Below are positions 8,595 through 17,004 of a DNA stretch of 64,000 nt, one piece after another. The DNA lies in contig NZ_AUNE01000052.1 of assembly GCF_000447755.1 (NCBI RefSeq), positions 124,001 through 188,000 of the forward strand. Direction: 5' to 3'. A program made the translations under genes and the position numbers. Every line of letters begins with the position of its first letter. The stretch's first letter is position 1. This stretch comes from Bacteriovorax sp. BSW11_IV (GTDB lineage Bacteria; Bdellovibrionota; Bacteriovoracia; Bacteriovoracales; Bacteriovoracaceae). The notes below the pieces were generated by a model that did not search any database, was not told the DNA's origin, and worked only from the letters and a program-made list of their open reading frames with translations.

Positions 8595-9113
8595 TTATTT
8601 CGGGGTGTACTTTTTGAGCTTTCTTTGTAAGCTCTGACGGTGAAGTCCTAAGATTTTTGCGGCCTTAGAAATATTTCCATCACATTGTCCTAGAACAAAT
8701 TCAATATGTTCACGTTCTTTGCGCTCCAAGCTCATTTCTTCATTTTCTAAAACATTTTGGATATCGGCCCTATTTCCTTTAATGGTTGCAAGAAGTAGAG
8801 GAAAAGAAATTGGTTTGATCAAATAATCGTCAGCACCTTTTTTTACAGCATCAACTGTTGACGTTATACTCCCATGTCCTGTGAGAACAACAAGTCTGGC
8901 AAGAGGCCACTTCTTTTTAAAGTTTGGAATAAAATCAATGCCATTATATTCGCCTAGTTTTTGATCTAAAATAATATGGTCAATATTTTCATCCAAAGTT
9001 AGAGCATTTTTAGGATCGGAATAGGTATAAAGTTCGATATTATTAAATTCAAATTCCATTTTAAGAACTGTGGTGAAGTTGAGATCATTTTCAACTAAGA
9101 GAACTTTCATCAT
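8595..9113 (-). CDS. regA: RegA/PrrA/ActR-type response regulator
   Basis: This 172-residue regulator has the RegA architecture: a receiver domain with phospho-acceptor Asp50 (IILDQKLGEYNG), Thr in VVLTGHGS, Lys in DDYLIKPIS, then a Fis-type helix-turn-helix at the C-terminus (DGNISKAAKILGLHRQSLQRKLKKY). The HTH closely follows the GNISEAARRLGMHRRTLQRKL pattern of RegA/PrrA proteins, which control redox-responsive respiratory genes. Its start follows the sensor kinase stop codon immediately, so the two form one operon. Two ATGs in a row (9113 and 9110) are possible starts. Confidence 0.9.
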   Translation of the reverse strand: MMKVLLVENDLNFTTVLKMEFEFNNIELYTYSDPKNALTLDENIDHIILDQKLGEYNGIDFIPNFKKKWPLARLVVLTGHGSITSTVDAVKKGADDYLIKPISFPLLLATIKGNRADIQNVLENEEMSLERKEREHIEFVLGQCDGNISKAAKILGLHRQSLQRKLKKYTPK

Positions 9114-10355
9114 CTAATCCTTATGCTCAAGAGATTTAGAAATAATTAAATTAGCTACTGTTCCTCTTGTTGTTCCTTTTCTTCTTTCAATTGAAAGATT
9201 TCCGCCAAGCATTTCAAGTAAGGTCTTTGCATTATAAAGTCCTATTCCTGTACCTTGCTCTTTTGTTGTATTAAAAGGAGTTCCAAGTTTTATTAAAACA
9301 GATTCATCAATTCCTTCGCCATCATCAGTAATTTCAATGATGAAATGGTCTTCATTTTTATTAAGTGAAATGATGACTTCATTTGCATCGGCCTCAAATG
9401 AATTTTCAATAATATCTACAATCATTTTTGTGAAAGGAATTTTCGGTAGTAAAACATATGTTTCACTGATTGCTGGGGTGAATTTGATATTTAAATCTTC
9501 TCTAAGAAAATTATCAGTTGTTTTTTCCAATATTTCATTAAGAGAAGTCTTAGAGAGTTTTATATCTTTGTCATCTAGTCCCATTGACATCATTGATTGC
9601 AGACTTAATTCACATTGCGAGAATGAATTGCGAATTAATTCCATATCTAATTGTGTTGCTCTTCCTTCTTTTATTCTATCCAAGCACAATCTCATTGTTG
9701 CAAACGGGGTGCCCAGCTCATGGCAAAAACTTGCGCTAAGAGCTCCTAGGGCCTTGAGACCGTCAACTCTTATATTTTGTTTCACCATATTTTGTAATCG
9801 AAGACCAGTTTGTTCTAAGAGATATGAAAGCCAGCTCATTAAAGAAAAGCTCGCAAAGAGAACAATATAGATTCCAATTAAATCGTGGGCCTGTGGGATG
9901 AAATCATCACTTTGTAAATAAGGTGACCAGATTTGTAAAAGAAGCATTTGAGCACACGAAAGAAGAAGGACAATACTTTCTTTGAAGTTTACAAAAAGTG
10001 GGGCAATCATGGGAATTAGAAGCATTATGAAGTATGTCGGATTAACAATCCCACCTAAAAAGTAGAAGGCAATTGTTGTTATGATTAAATCTAAAAACAG
10101 TTGCCAAAAATTTGATACGGGAGCGCTCCCATTTTTTTTGTACTGATCTTCGAAAATATTGTTGATGAGTGTTGCGGCCATGAGAACAAAAATTACTTTA
10201 ACAAATTGTTCACTGGCGATCAGTTCAGTAATGGCCATCATCATGGCCATTAGGGCCAAGAGAGCACACATCAACCAGCGCAACCTAATCAAAATGAGGG
10301 CATCAAGTTTGCCGGCCGAGAGATTAAAAGTATTGATATTGAAATATTTAATCAT
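9114..10355 (-). CDS. regB: RegB/PrrB-type redox sensor histidine kinase
   Basis: A 413-residue membrane kinase with about six membrane helices in the first ~180 residues, including the loop motif GGIVNPT (residues 101-107). This matches the GGxxNPF quinone-sensing heptapeptide of RegB except for the last residue. The H box LGALSASFCHELGTPFATM places the phosphoacceptor at His212, with Cys211 directly before it. HATPase motifs follow (DIIENSFEADANEV, DDGEGIDESV, GTGIGLYNAKTLLEMLGG). RegB homologues sense quinone pool redox state. The gene is upstream of and abuts regA, and is divergent from apbE with a 64-bp gap, so apbE-nqrM is a plausible target. Confidence 0.9.
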   Translation of the reverse strand: MIKYFNINTFNLSAGKLDALILIRLRWLMCALLALMAMMMAITELIASEQFVKVIFVLMAATLINNIFEDQYKKNGSAPVSNFWQLFLDLIITTIAFYFLGGIVNPTYFIMLLIPMIAPLFVNFKESIVLLLSCAQMLLLQIWSPYLQSDDFIPQAHDLIGIYIVLFASFSLMSWLSYLLEQTGLRLQNMVKQNIRVDGLKALGALSASFCHELGTPFATMRLCLDRIKEGRATQLDMELIRNSFSQCELSLQSMMSMGLDDKDIKLSKTSLNEILEKTTDNFLREDLNIKFTPAISETYVLLPKIPFTKMIVDIIENSFEADANEVIISLNKNEDHFIIEITDDGEGIDESVLIKLGTPFNTTKEQGTGIGLYNAKTLLEMLGGNLSIERRKGTTRGTVANLIISKSLEHKD

Positions 10356-10419
10356 GGGCCTTTTCTATGACAATTTGTGTAAAATATCCATGGCCTTATT
10401 TCTTCTTTTTGGATAAAAA

Positions 10420-11457
10420 ATGGCCATGAAAACACTATCTTTAATCTTTCTATCCCTATTTTTATTGAGCGCTTGTACAGAGCAAAAAGTTTATTCACTT
10501 TTTGGCAAAACAATGGGCACAACTTATTCAGTAAAGTACACTTTAGGTAAAGTAACTATTTCTGAAAAAGCGCTCCAGGCACTTATTGATGAGGAGCTTG
10601 TTCATGTGAACGCTCTCATGTCGACTTATATTCCAACTTCTGAGATTTCACTTTTTAATAAAAATCAAAGTAGTGATTGGACAGTTATTCATCAAGATTT
10701 TTTCTATGTTCTAGAGCATGCTCTTGGCGTAAGTGAGGCCACTAATGGCATTTTTGATCCAACAATTGGTCCTCTTGTAAATCTTTGGGGCTTTGGGCCA
10801 GATGGTACGCGCAAAGTTCCTGAAGCACAAAAGCTTGCTTTTGCCATGGAGGCCGTCGGTCATAACCTTATCGTGATCGATAAAGAAAATCGACGCATCA
10901 AAAAGTTGCACCCAAGACTTTATTTAGATCTTTCGGCCTCAGCAAAGGGCTATGGTGTTGACGCAGTGGCTAAGGTTTTGGATCAAAAAGGAATCCATGA
11001 TTATATGGTAGAGATAGGTGGCGAGGTGAAGACATCTGGCCTAAAAAATGGTCATAAATGGAAAATTGCCATTGAAGCGCCACATCCAACAAATATTACT
11101 GAGCGCTATCAAAAAGTTGTTTCTCTTTCGAACCTTGCCATGGCCACATCTGGTGATTATCGCAATTTCTTTGAGCAAGGTGGAAAAAAATATTCCCATA
11201 CGATAAACTTTAAAACAGGTAAGCCTGTAGAGCATACTATGGCCTCAGTAACGGTTATCGATGAAAAAAGTTGTATGAACGCCGACGCATGGGCCACAGC
11301 TTTTAATGCAATGGGTCCAGTCGCGGCCATGGAGCTGGCCGAGAAATTAAATATAGCCGCATACTTTATTTACAGACTTGATAATCAAGAAAATGGACAA
11401 GAGGCCTCGCAATTTGTTAGTAAAGAGTCCTCTGCTTTTAAAAAAATCTTTGAGTAG
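10420..11457 (+). CDS. apbE: FAD:protein FMN transferase ApbE (lipoprotein)
   Basis: ApbE covalently attaches FMN to Thr residues of NqrB and NqrC on the periplasmic side. The N-terminus is a lipoprotein signal with lipobox LLSAC. The mature protein carries FGKTMGTTYSVKY, LMSTYIPTSEISLFN, TNGIFDPTIGPLVNLWGFG, LDLSASAKGYGVDAVAKVL, MVEIGGEVKTSG, TSGDYRNFFEQGGKKYSHTI and the Mg2+/FAD-binding NADAWATAFNAMG, all standard ApbE features at normal length (345 aa). It precedes nqrM by 6 bases, so the two NQR maturation factors are made together, separate from the nqr operon that ends 9 kb upstream. Confidence 0.95.
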   Translation: MAMKTLSLIFLSLFLLSACTEQKVYSLFGKTMGTTYSVKYTLGKVTISEKALQALIDEELVHVNALMSTYIPTSEISLFNKNQSSDWTVIHQDFFYVLEHALGVSEATNGIFDPTIGPLVNLWGFGPDGTRKVPEAQKLAFAMEAVGHNLIVIDKENRRIKKLHPRLYLDLSASAKGYGVDAVAKVLDQKGIHDYMVEIGGEVKTSGLKNGHKWKIAIEAPHPTNITERYQKVVSLSNLAMATSGDYRNFFEQGGKKYSHTINFKTGKPVEHTMASVTVIDEKSCMNADAWATAFNAMGPVAAMELAEKLNIAAYFIYRLDNQENGQEASQFVSKESSAFKKIFE

Positions 11458-11463
11458 GTTGAT

Positions 11464-11706
11464 ATGAAATATTTTTTAATCACATTTGCTGTCCTCTCTC
11501 TATCAATTGTTGCTATGGCGATTGGATTCATCTTTGCCAAGAAAGAGTTGAAGGGTTCATGTGGTGGTCTAGGTAATGTTATTGGTGAAGATTGCATGTT
11601 CTGCGGTAAAAAAGAAGAATGTGACAACGATCCCGAGCATAAGGCCGAGTGTGTAAAGCTAGAATGCACTCCAGATAATAAAGTTGAGCTTGTTGTTCAG
11701 CATTAA
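11464..11706 (+). CDS. nqrM: Na+-NQR maturation protein NqrM (DUF539)
   Basis: NqrM helps install iron in the NqrD/NqrE site of Na+-NQR. The 80-residue product has one N-terminal membrane helix (FLITFAVLSLSIVAMAIGFIF), then the family motif KGSCGGLGN with Cys33, and a cysteine cluster GEDCMFCGKKEEC (Cys44, 47, 53) plus Cys63 and Cys68. The order apbE-nqrM is common next to nqr genes. Cys63 and Cys68 in the tail exceed the four conserved Cys I know for the family. The start has little choice; it follows the apbE stop by 6 bases. Confidence 0.92.
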   Translation: MKYFLITFAVLSLSIVAMAIGFIFAKKELKGSCGGLGNVIGEDCMFCGKKEECDNDPEHKAECVKLECTPDNKVELVVQH

Positions 11707-11770
11707 AAAAAATTAATCTTTTAAATCACTAAAATCGTTTAAACTTCTCTTATGTTAAATGAGGGAAGTT

Positions 11771-12829
11771 ATGCTTAATTTATTCAAAAAAAAGAAATCA
11801 AATCATTCAAATATTGTTCATAAAGTTGAAGAAAAGATCGTTTACCGAGAAGATACAGCTAAAGTCAGTGCGCTAGAGTCACGATTGCATATCCTCGAAG
11901 AAGAAAATGAAAAGCTCAAGAGCGCTCTTCAAAATATTCAAAGTGGGCTTTCACAGGCCGTTTCACGCTCTCAAAAGGCCGTTACAGAGTTTAAAAGTAA
12001 TGAGCACAATGTTGAAATTGTACTTAGTGAAGTGGCCACAATTGAGCAGGGCACAGGCCATCTTAATCAAGTCGTAGAAGAAACCCGAGAAGTTGTAAAA
12101 GAAGTGAACACCAATACAGAAAGTGTTTTAGAGCTGATCCAGAATATTGAATCTATTGCGACACAAAGTAAGCTCTTGTCTTTCAACGCTTCTGTTGAGG
12201 CGGCCAGGGCCGGAGAGGCCGGAAAGGGCTTTGCTGTTGTGGCCATGGAAGTCCAGAAGATGTCTGTGCAAACTTCTGAACTTTTGGCGCAGATCAAAAA
12301 GGGTATGGAGAGAATCACAGGCTCTAGTGATCGCTTAAATCACTCAATTGACCGCTCCCATGAGGCCAGTTCAAAAATTTCTTCAACCCTTCTCAATTTT
12401 AAAGAAGTTTTAGTGGAACTTTTGAATAGAAATTCTGCTTCGCTAGAGGACGTTTACTATACGAACGATCAAATTTTTATGTCACTCGCAAAAATCGATC
12501 ACGTGATTTGGAAAATCAACACATACCTTTCCGTTATTCATGGCAGCGCTGTTTTTGATTTTGTTGATCACAAGAATTGTCGACTAGGAAAGTGGTATAT
12601 TGGTGGCGACGGGCACAAAAACTTTTCTAATGTGCGCGGTTATTCGAGCTTGGATTTGCCGCACTCTAAAGTACATAACTCGACTAAATCGATTTTGTCG
12701 CTGCTTGAAACCACTTCTAGCATTAACTATGAGATGCTCACAGAAGAAGCGCGCCAAATGGAAATTGCCAGTCAGGAAGTATTCTCAATTCTTGATGAAA
12801 TTTTAGAAAATAAGCCCCGTCAACATTGA
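11771..12829 (+). CDS. Cytoplasmic chemoreceptor-like protein with C-terminal CZB zinc-binding domain
   Basis: A soluble MCP of about 352 residues with no membrane helices. An N-terminal coiled coil (~residues 20-60) leads into the MCP signalling hairpin ([37 protein letters not shown]). The C-terminus is a chemoreceptor zinc-binding (CZB) domain with [11 protein letters not shown], the diagnostic [16 protein letters not shown] and LPHSKVHNS, which supply three His and one Cys. CZB receptors respond to zinc or hypochlorous acid and often regulate diguanylate cyclases or chemotaxis. I chose the ATG at 11771 because GAGG sits 6 bases upstream; an ATG at 11759 overlaps that site. Confidence 0.9.
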   Translation: MLNLFKKKKSNHSNIVHKVEEKIVYREDTAKVSALESRLHILEEENEKLKSALQNIQSGLSQAVSRSQKAVTEFKSNEHNVEIVLSEVATIEQGTGHLNQVVEETREVVKEVNTNTESVLELIQNIESIATQSKLLSFNASVEAARAGEAGKGFAVVAMEVQKMSVQTSELLAQIKKGMERITGSSDRLNHSIDRSHEASSKISSTLLNFKEVLVELLNRNSASLEDVYYTNDQIFMSLAKIDHVIWKINTYLSVIHGSAVFDFVDHKNCRLGKWYIGGDGHKNFSNVRGYSSLDLPHSKVHNSTKSILSLLETTSSINYEMLTEEARQMEIASQEVFSILDEILENKPRQH

Positions 12830-12840
12830 GGTTGCGGGGC
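12814..12840 (+). terminator. GC-rich hairpin at end of CZB receptor gene
   Basis: GCCCCG / CGGGGC with an inner CAAC/GTTG pairing overlaps the stop codon. No U-run follows, so it is a weak terminator or an mRNA-stability stem. Confidence 0.4.
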
Positions 12841-12987
12841 GTAACTTTCTCAAGTATTCCAGCAAGATAAATCTGCCTAGAGTAAAAGAATTCTTCACGA
12901 AATGGTAACTTAGTAATATATTAAAAGTGTGTTTTAATAAGTTGACCCTTTAACTCAGACAATCGTCTTAAATGGATTTTTATTTTT

Positions 12988-15714
12988 ATGAAGAATCTCG
13001 ATTTTACCCACTTATCAAGTTCAGACATTACTTACATTGACTCGCTTTTTGATCAATACAAAAAAGATCCTAATGCGCTAGAAGAGTCATGGCTAAAATT
13101 TTTCCAAGGTTTTGAATTCGGTTCAAATTCTCCTGCTGGAGGAGGCGACTTAAGTGAAGCAAAACTTAGAAAAGAATTTAATGTTTTCAGAATGATTCAA
13201 TCATACAGAACAAGAGGACATTTACTTTCTGATACAAACCCAATTCGTCCACGTAGAGACAGAGATGCAAGAATTTCACTTAAGCATTACGATCTCACAG
13301 AAGCTGATCTTGATGAAGTGTTCATGGTAGGAGAGTTTGTTGATTTAGGTCCAGCAAAACTAAAAGATATTATCGATCGCATGAATAGCATCTACTGTAA
13401 CAAAGTTGGTGTTGAGTACATGCATATTAACAATACAGACATTCGTCGTTGGGTAAGAGAAAAGTTTGAAAAAGGTTCAAGCACAATTCAAATTCCTTTC
13501 GAAAAGAAAAAAAGAATTCTTGAAAAATTGAATGAAGCAAACGTTTTTGAAAACTTTCTTCAAACAAAATATACAGGGCAAAAGCGTTTTTCTCTTGAAG
13601 GTGGAGAGACGACAATTCCAGCTCTAGACGGTATCATCAATAAAGGTGCTGAGCTTGGAGCGAAAGAATTTGTTTTTGGTATGGCCCACAGAGGGCGTCT
13701 AAACGTTCTTGCAAATATCATTGGTAAAACTTACGAGTACATTTTTTCTGAATTCGAAGGAAATTCACTTGAGCAGCAACAAGGTCAAGGTGATGGAGAC
13801 GTGAAGTACCACATGGGCTTTACATCAATTAGAAAAGCTACAGGTGGGGAAGATGTCACTTTAAAAATTCTTCCAAATCCATCACACTTAGAAACTGTTG
13901 CGCCAGTAGCAGTGGGTTACTGTCGTGGTCTAGTTGATCTTAACTACGAAAAAGATACATCGAAAATTGTTCCAATTATCATTCACGGTGATGCCGCCGT
14001 TGCGGGTCAAGGTGTTGTTTACGAAACACTTCAAATGTCTGAACTTGATGGTTACCAAGCAGGGGGAGCAATTCACTTTGTAATTAATAACCAAATCGGT
14101 TTTACGACTGACTTTGCTGATGCTCGTTCATCTGCTTACTGTACTTCAGTTGCTAAGATGCTTGATATTCCTGTTTTTCACGTTAACGGGGATTATCCAG
14201 AGGCCGTTCTTTTTGTTTCTGAACTTGCAATGGAATTTAGACAAAAATTTAAGAAAGATGTTTTCATCGATATGGTTTGTTATAGAAAGCATGGTCACAA
14301 TGAAGGGGATGAGCCGAAATATACTCAGCCACATCTCTACGGACTAATTGCTAAAGCTAAAAACCCAAGAGAGCTTTACCTTGATAGACTTCTTTCTAGT
14401 GGTGAGCTTAATAAAGATCTTGCTGAACAAATGACTGATCATTATAAAAATCTTCTTTCTGATCGTTTCAACAGCGTTAAGGAAAAAGATCTACCAGGAA
14501 GAGTTAAGGGACCACACAGAGAGTGGGAAAACTTAACTTGGTCTAAGCCATCGGACTTTGAAAAATCTCCAAATACAGCAGTGAAAAAAGCTGATCTAGA
14601 AAAAGTACTAGAGGCGATTACTTCTACACCAGAAGGTTTTAAAACTCTTAAGAAAGCTCAAAAGCTTCTTGATGAGAGAAAGACGAGATTTGCTGAAAAT
14701 AAAATTGACTGGGCCCTAGCAGAGCTTTTCGCTTACGGAACTCTTCTAAAAGATGGTCACAATATTAGATTTACAGGTCAAGATGTAATCCGTGGAACTT
14801 TCTCACATAGACACGCAAAAGTATTTGATGAGAAAACTAATCACGCCCACTGTGGTCTTGCTCACATTTCAGAAAAGCAAGGTAAAGTTTTTATTTATAA
14901 CTCTCTTCTATCTGAGTACGCAGTTCTTGCATTCGAGTATGGTTACTCGCAAGCAAGTCCAAGCTCGATGAATATTTGGGAAGCTCAGTTTGGAGACTTC
15001 TCTAACGGTGCTCAAATTATGATCGACCAATTCATCTCTGCTGCTGAATCAAAGTGGAGAAGAATGAGTGACCTTGTAATGCTTCTTCCTCATGGTTATG
15101 AAGGGGCGGGACCTGAGCACTCGTCATGTCGTCCAGAAAGATATCTACAGCTTTGTGCTGAAGACAATATGGTTGTTGGTAACTTTACAACACCTGCGAA
15201 TATGTTCCACGCTCTAAGAAGACAGCTTACTTGGAACTTTAGAAAACCACTTATTGTTTTCACTCCAAAGTCACTTCTAAGACACCCTCTATGTGTTTCA
15301 TCTGTAGATGATTTAACTAAATCAAACTTCCAAGAAGTTATTGATGACTCTGCGGTTAAAGCAAAAGATGTTAAACGTGTTGTTTTCTGTACAGGGAAGA
15401 TTTACTACGATCTATTAAAGAAACAAGAAGAAGATAACAGAAAGGATGTGGCCATTGTTCGTCTTGAGCAGTTGTTCCCACTTCCAGAAAAACAAATTAC
15501 TGAAGTACTTAAAAAATATAAAGGTGCTGATCTTAAGTGGGTACAAGAAGAACCATTTAATATGGGTTACTGGACATACTTATTAAGATTCAGAGAACTG
15601 TTTAGAGACTTTGATTGCATTTCGAGAAAAGCTTCGGCCTCTCCTGCAACAGGTTATGCAGCAGTTCACCAAAGAGAACAAAACGAAATAGTTGAGAAAG
15701 CATTTAAATTATAA
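12988..15714 (+). CDS. sucA: 2-oxoglutarate dehydrogenase E1 component
   Basis: This thiamine-diphosphate enzyme decarboxylates 2-oxoglutarate in the TCA cycle. The 908-residue protein begins with the E1 N-terminal segment (SSDITYIDSLFDQYKKDP, EESWLKFFQGFEF) that contacts E2. It then shows the conserved FVFGMAHRGRLNVLANI, NPSHLETVAPVAVG, IHGDAAVAGQGVVYETLQMS, VINNQIGFTT, DMVCYRKHGHNEGDEP, RFTGQDVIRGTFSHRHA, IWEAQFGDFSNGAQ and LLPHGYEGAGPEHSS. It is the first gene of the sucA-sucB-lpd set and is 12 bases from sucB. The intergenic region before it is 158 bp and holds a TTGACC box near 12942 but no convincing -10. Confidence 0.97.
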   Translation: MKNLDFTHLSSSDITYIDSLFDQYKKDPNALEESWLKFFQGFEFGSNSPAGGGDLSEAKLRKEFNVFRMIQSYRTRGHLLSDTNPIRPRRDRDARISLKHYDLTEADLDEVFMVGEFVDLGPAKLKDIIDRMNSIYCNKVGVEYMHINNTDIRRWVREKFEKGSSTIQIPFEKKKRILEKLNEANVFENFLQTKYTGQKRFSLEGGETTIPALDGIINKGAELGAKEFVFGMAHRGRLNVLANIIGKTYEYIFSEFEGNSLEQQQGQGDGDVKYHMGFTSIRKATGGEDVTLKILPNPSHLETVAPVAVGYCRGLVDLNYEKDTSKIVPIIIHGDAAVAGQGVVYETLQMSELDGYQAGGAIHFVINNQIGFTTDFADARSSAYCTSVAKMLDIPVFHVNGDYPEAVLFVSELAMEFRQKFKKDVFIDMVCYRKHGHNEGDEPKYTQPHLYGLIAKAKNPRELYLDRLLSSGELNKDLAEQMTDHYKNLLSDRFNSVKEKDLPGRVKGPHREWENLTWSKPSDFEKSPNTAVKKADLEKVLEAITSTPEGFKTLKKAQKLLDERKTRFAENKIDWALAELFAYGTLLKDGHNIRFTGQDVIRGTFSHRHAKVFDEKTNHAHCGLAHISEKQGKVFIYNSLLSEYAVLAFEYGYSQASPSSMNIWEAQFGDFSNGAQIMIDQFISAAESKWRRMSDLVMLLPHGYEGAGPEHSSCRPERYLQLCAEDNMVVGNFTTPANMFHALRRQLTWNFRKPLIVFTPKSLLRHPLCVSSVDDLTKSNFQEVIDDSAVKAKDVKRVVFCTGKIYYDLLKKQEEDNRKDVAIVRLEQLFPLPEKQITEVLKKYKGADLKWVQEEPFNMGYWTYLLRFRELFRDFDCISRKASASPATGYAAVHQREQNEIVEKAFKL

Positions 15715-15726
15715 AGGACAGAGATT

Positions 15727-16941
15727 ATGGCCGTTAAAATTACAATTCCAAGTATTGGAGAGTCTATTAGTGAAGTTACACTAGCATCATGGACAGTGAG
15801 CGAAGGTGACTACGTTAATGAAGGTGACATCATTTGTGAAATCGAATCAGACAAGGCAACTGTTGAGATGCCTGCTGAGCAAAGTGGTGTAATTAAATTT
15901 TTAGTTGAAGAAGGTTCAGACCTGCCAATCGGCGCTGAGATTGCTGAACTTGATACAGATGCAGCTCCTGCAGCTAGCGCTCCTAAAGCTGAAGCTCCAG
16001 CTACAAGTGCACCTGTTGCAACTTCAGCTGCTGCCCCAACTGGTGGAGACAAGAATTATCCATCTCCTGCTGCAAGAAAAATTCTTGAAGAAAAGGGTGT
16101 TGATGCTTCTTCTGTTGCTGGTTCTGGTAAAGATGGACGTATCACAAAATCTGATGCCATGAGCGCGAGTGCTGCTAAACCTGCTGCAAGTGCACCAAAG
16201 GCCGCTCCTGCACAAACGCCAAAAATGAGTGCAAATTTCTCTCGTGTTCAAAACGTTGAGAAGATGACACGTTTAAGAAAAACTATTGCAAACCGCTTAA
16301 CAGAAGCGAAAAACTCAACAGCAATGCTTACAACTTTTAATGAAGTTGATATGCACAATGTAATGCAGCTTCGTAAGAAATATAAAGATGCATTTGCTGC
16401 GAAACATGACATCGGTCTTGGTTTCATGAGCTTTTTTACAAAAGCTTGCACAATCGCTTTAAAAGAGTTCCCACAAGTTAATGCTCAAATAAACGGTGAA
16501 GATATTATCTTCCATGACTATGCAGATGTTGGTGTTGCAGTTTCTACTCCTAAGGGACTTGTTGTTCCTGTTGTGAGAAATGCTGAGTCGTTATCTCTTG
16601 CTGATATTGAAAGAGAAATTAAGAGACTTGCCATCAAAGGTCGTGACGGTAAGTTAACTGTAGATGAAATGCAAGGTGGAACTTTTACGATCACTAATGG
16701 TGGTGTATTTGGTTCAATGCTTTCAACTCCAATTATCAACATTCCACAATCAGCAATTCTAGGAATGCACAATATTGTTGAAAGACCAGTTGCTATTAAT
16801 GGTCAAGTTGTTGTTCACCCTGTAATGTATCTTGCACTTTCTTATGACCACAGAATTATTGACGGTCGTGAGTCTGTAGGATTTCTGAAACTCGTTAAGG
16901 ATTTAATTGAGGATCCTTCGAGAATGCTTCTTGATATCTAA
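15727..16941 (+). CDS. sucB: 2-oxoglutarate dehydrogenase E2, dihydrolipoamide succinyltransferase
   Basis: E2 core of the 2-oxoglutarate dehydrogenase complex (404 aa). One lipoyl domain carries the modified Lys43 in [13 protein letters not shown]. An Ala/Pro-rich flexible linker (~residues 83-105), a peripheral subunit-binding domain ([20 protein letters not shown]), a second Ala/Pro linker, and the catalytic domain ([20 protein letters not shown]) follow, with the active-site [17 protein letters not shown] near the C-terminus. It begins 12 bases after sucA with a good AAAGGACAG site. A hairpin and 63 bases separate it from lpd. Confidence 0.97.
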   Translation: MAVKITIPSIGESISEVTLASWTVSEGDYVNEGDIICEIESDKATVEMPAEQSGVIKFLVEEGSDLPIGAEIAELDTDAAPAASAPKAEAPATSAPVATSAAAPTGGDKNYPSPAARKILEEKGVDASSVAGSGKDGRITKSDAMSASAAKPAASAPKAAPAQTPKMSANFSRVQNVEKMTRLRKTIANRLTEAKNSTAMLTTFNEVDMHNVMQLRKKYKDAFAAKHDIGLGFMSFFTKACTIALKEFPQVNAQINGEDIIFHDYADVGVAVSTPKGLVVPVVRNAESLSLADIEREIKRLAIKGRDGKLTVDEMQGGTFTITNGGVFGSMLSTPIINIPQSAILGMHNIVERPVAINGQVVVHPVMYLALSYDHRIIDGRESVGFLKLVKDLIEDPSRMLLDI

Positions 16942-16958
16942 TTTTTTTGTTTTTTATA

Positions 16959-16981
16959 AGGCGCAGTTAAATACTGCGCCT
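16959..16981 (+). terminator. Hairpin between sucB and lpd
   Basis: Perfect 8-bp stem AGGCGCAG / CTGCGCCT with a 7-base loop, followed by ACTTATTTTTG. Possibly a partial terminator or processing site that lowers lpd relative to sucAB; lpd has no obvious separate promoter in the short gap. Confidence 0.6.
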
Positions 16982-17004
16982 ACTTATTTTTGAAGGATTT
17001 ATTT

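Noticed and set aside
16950-16985. Riboswitch between sucB and lpd
   Set aside because: Only a simple hairpin is present, too short for any known aptamer.
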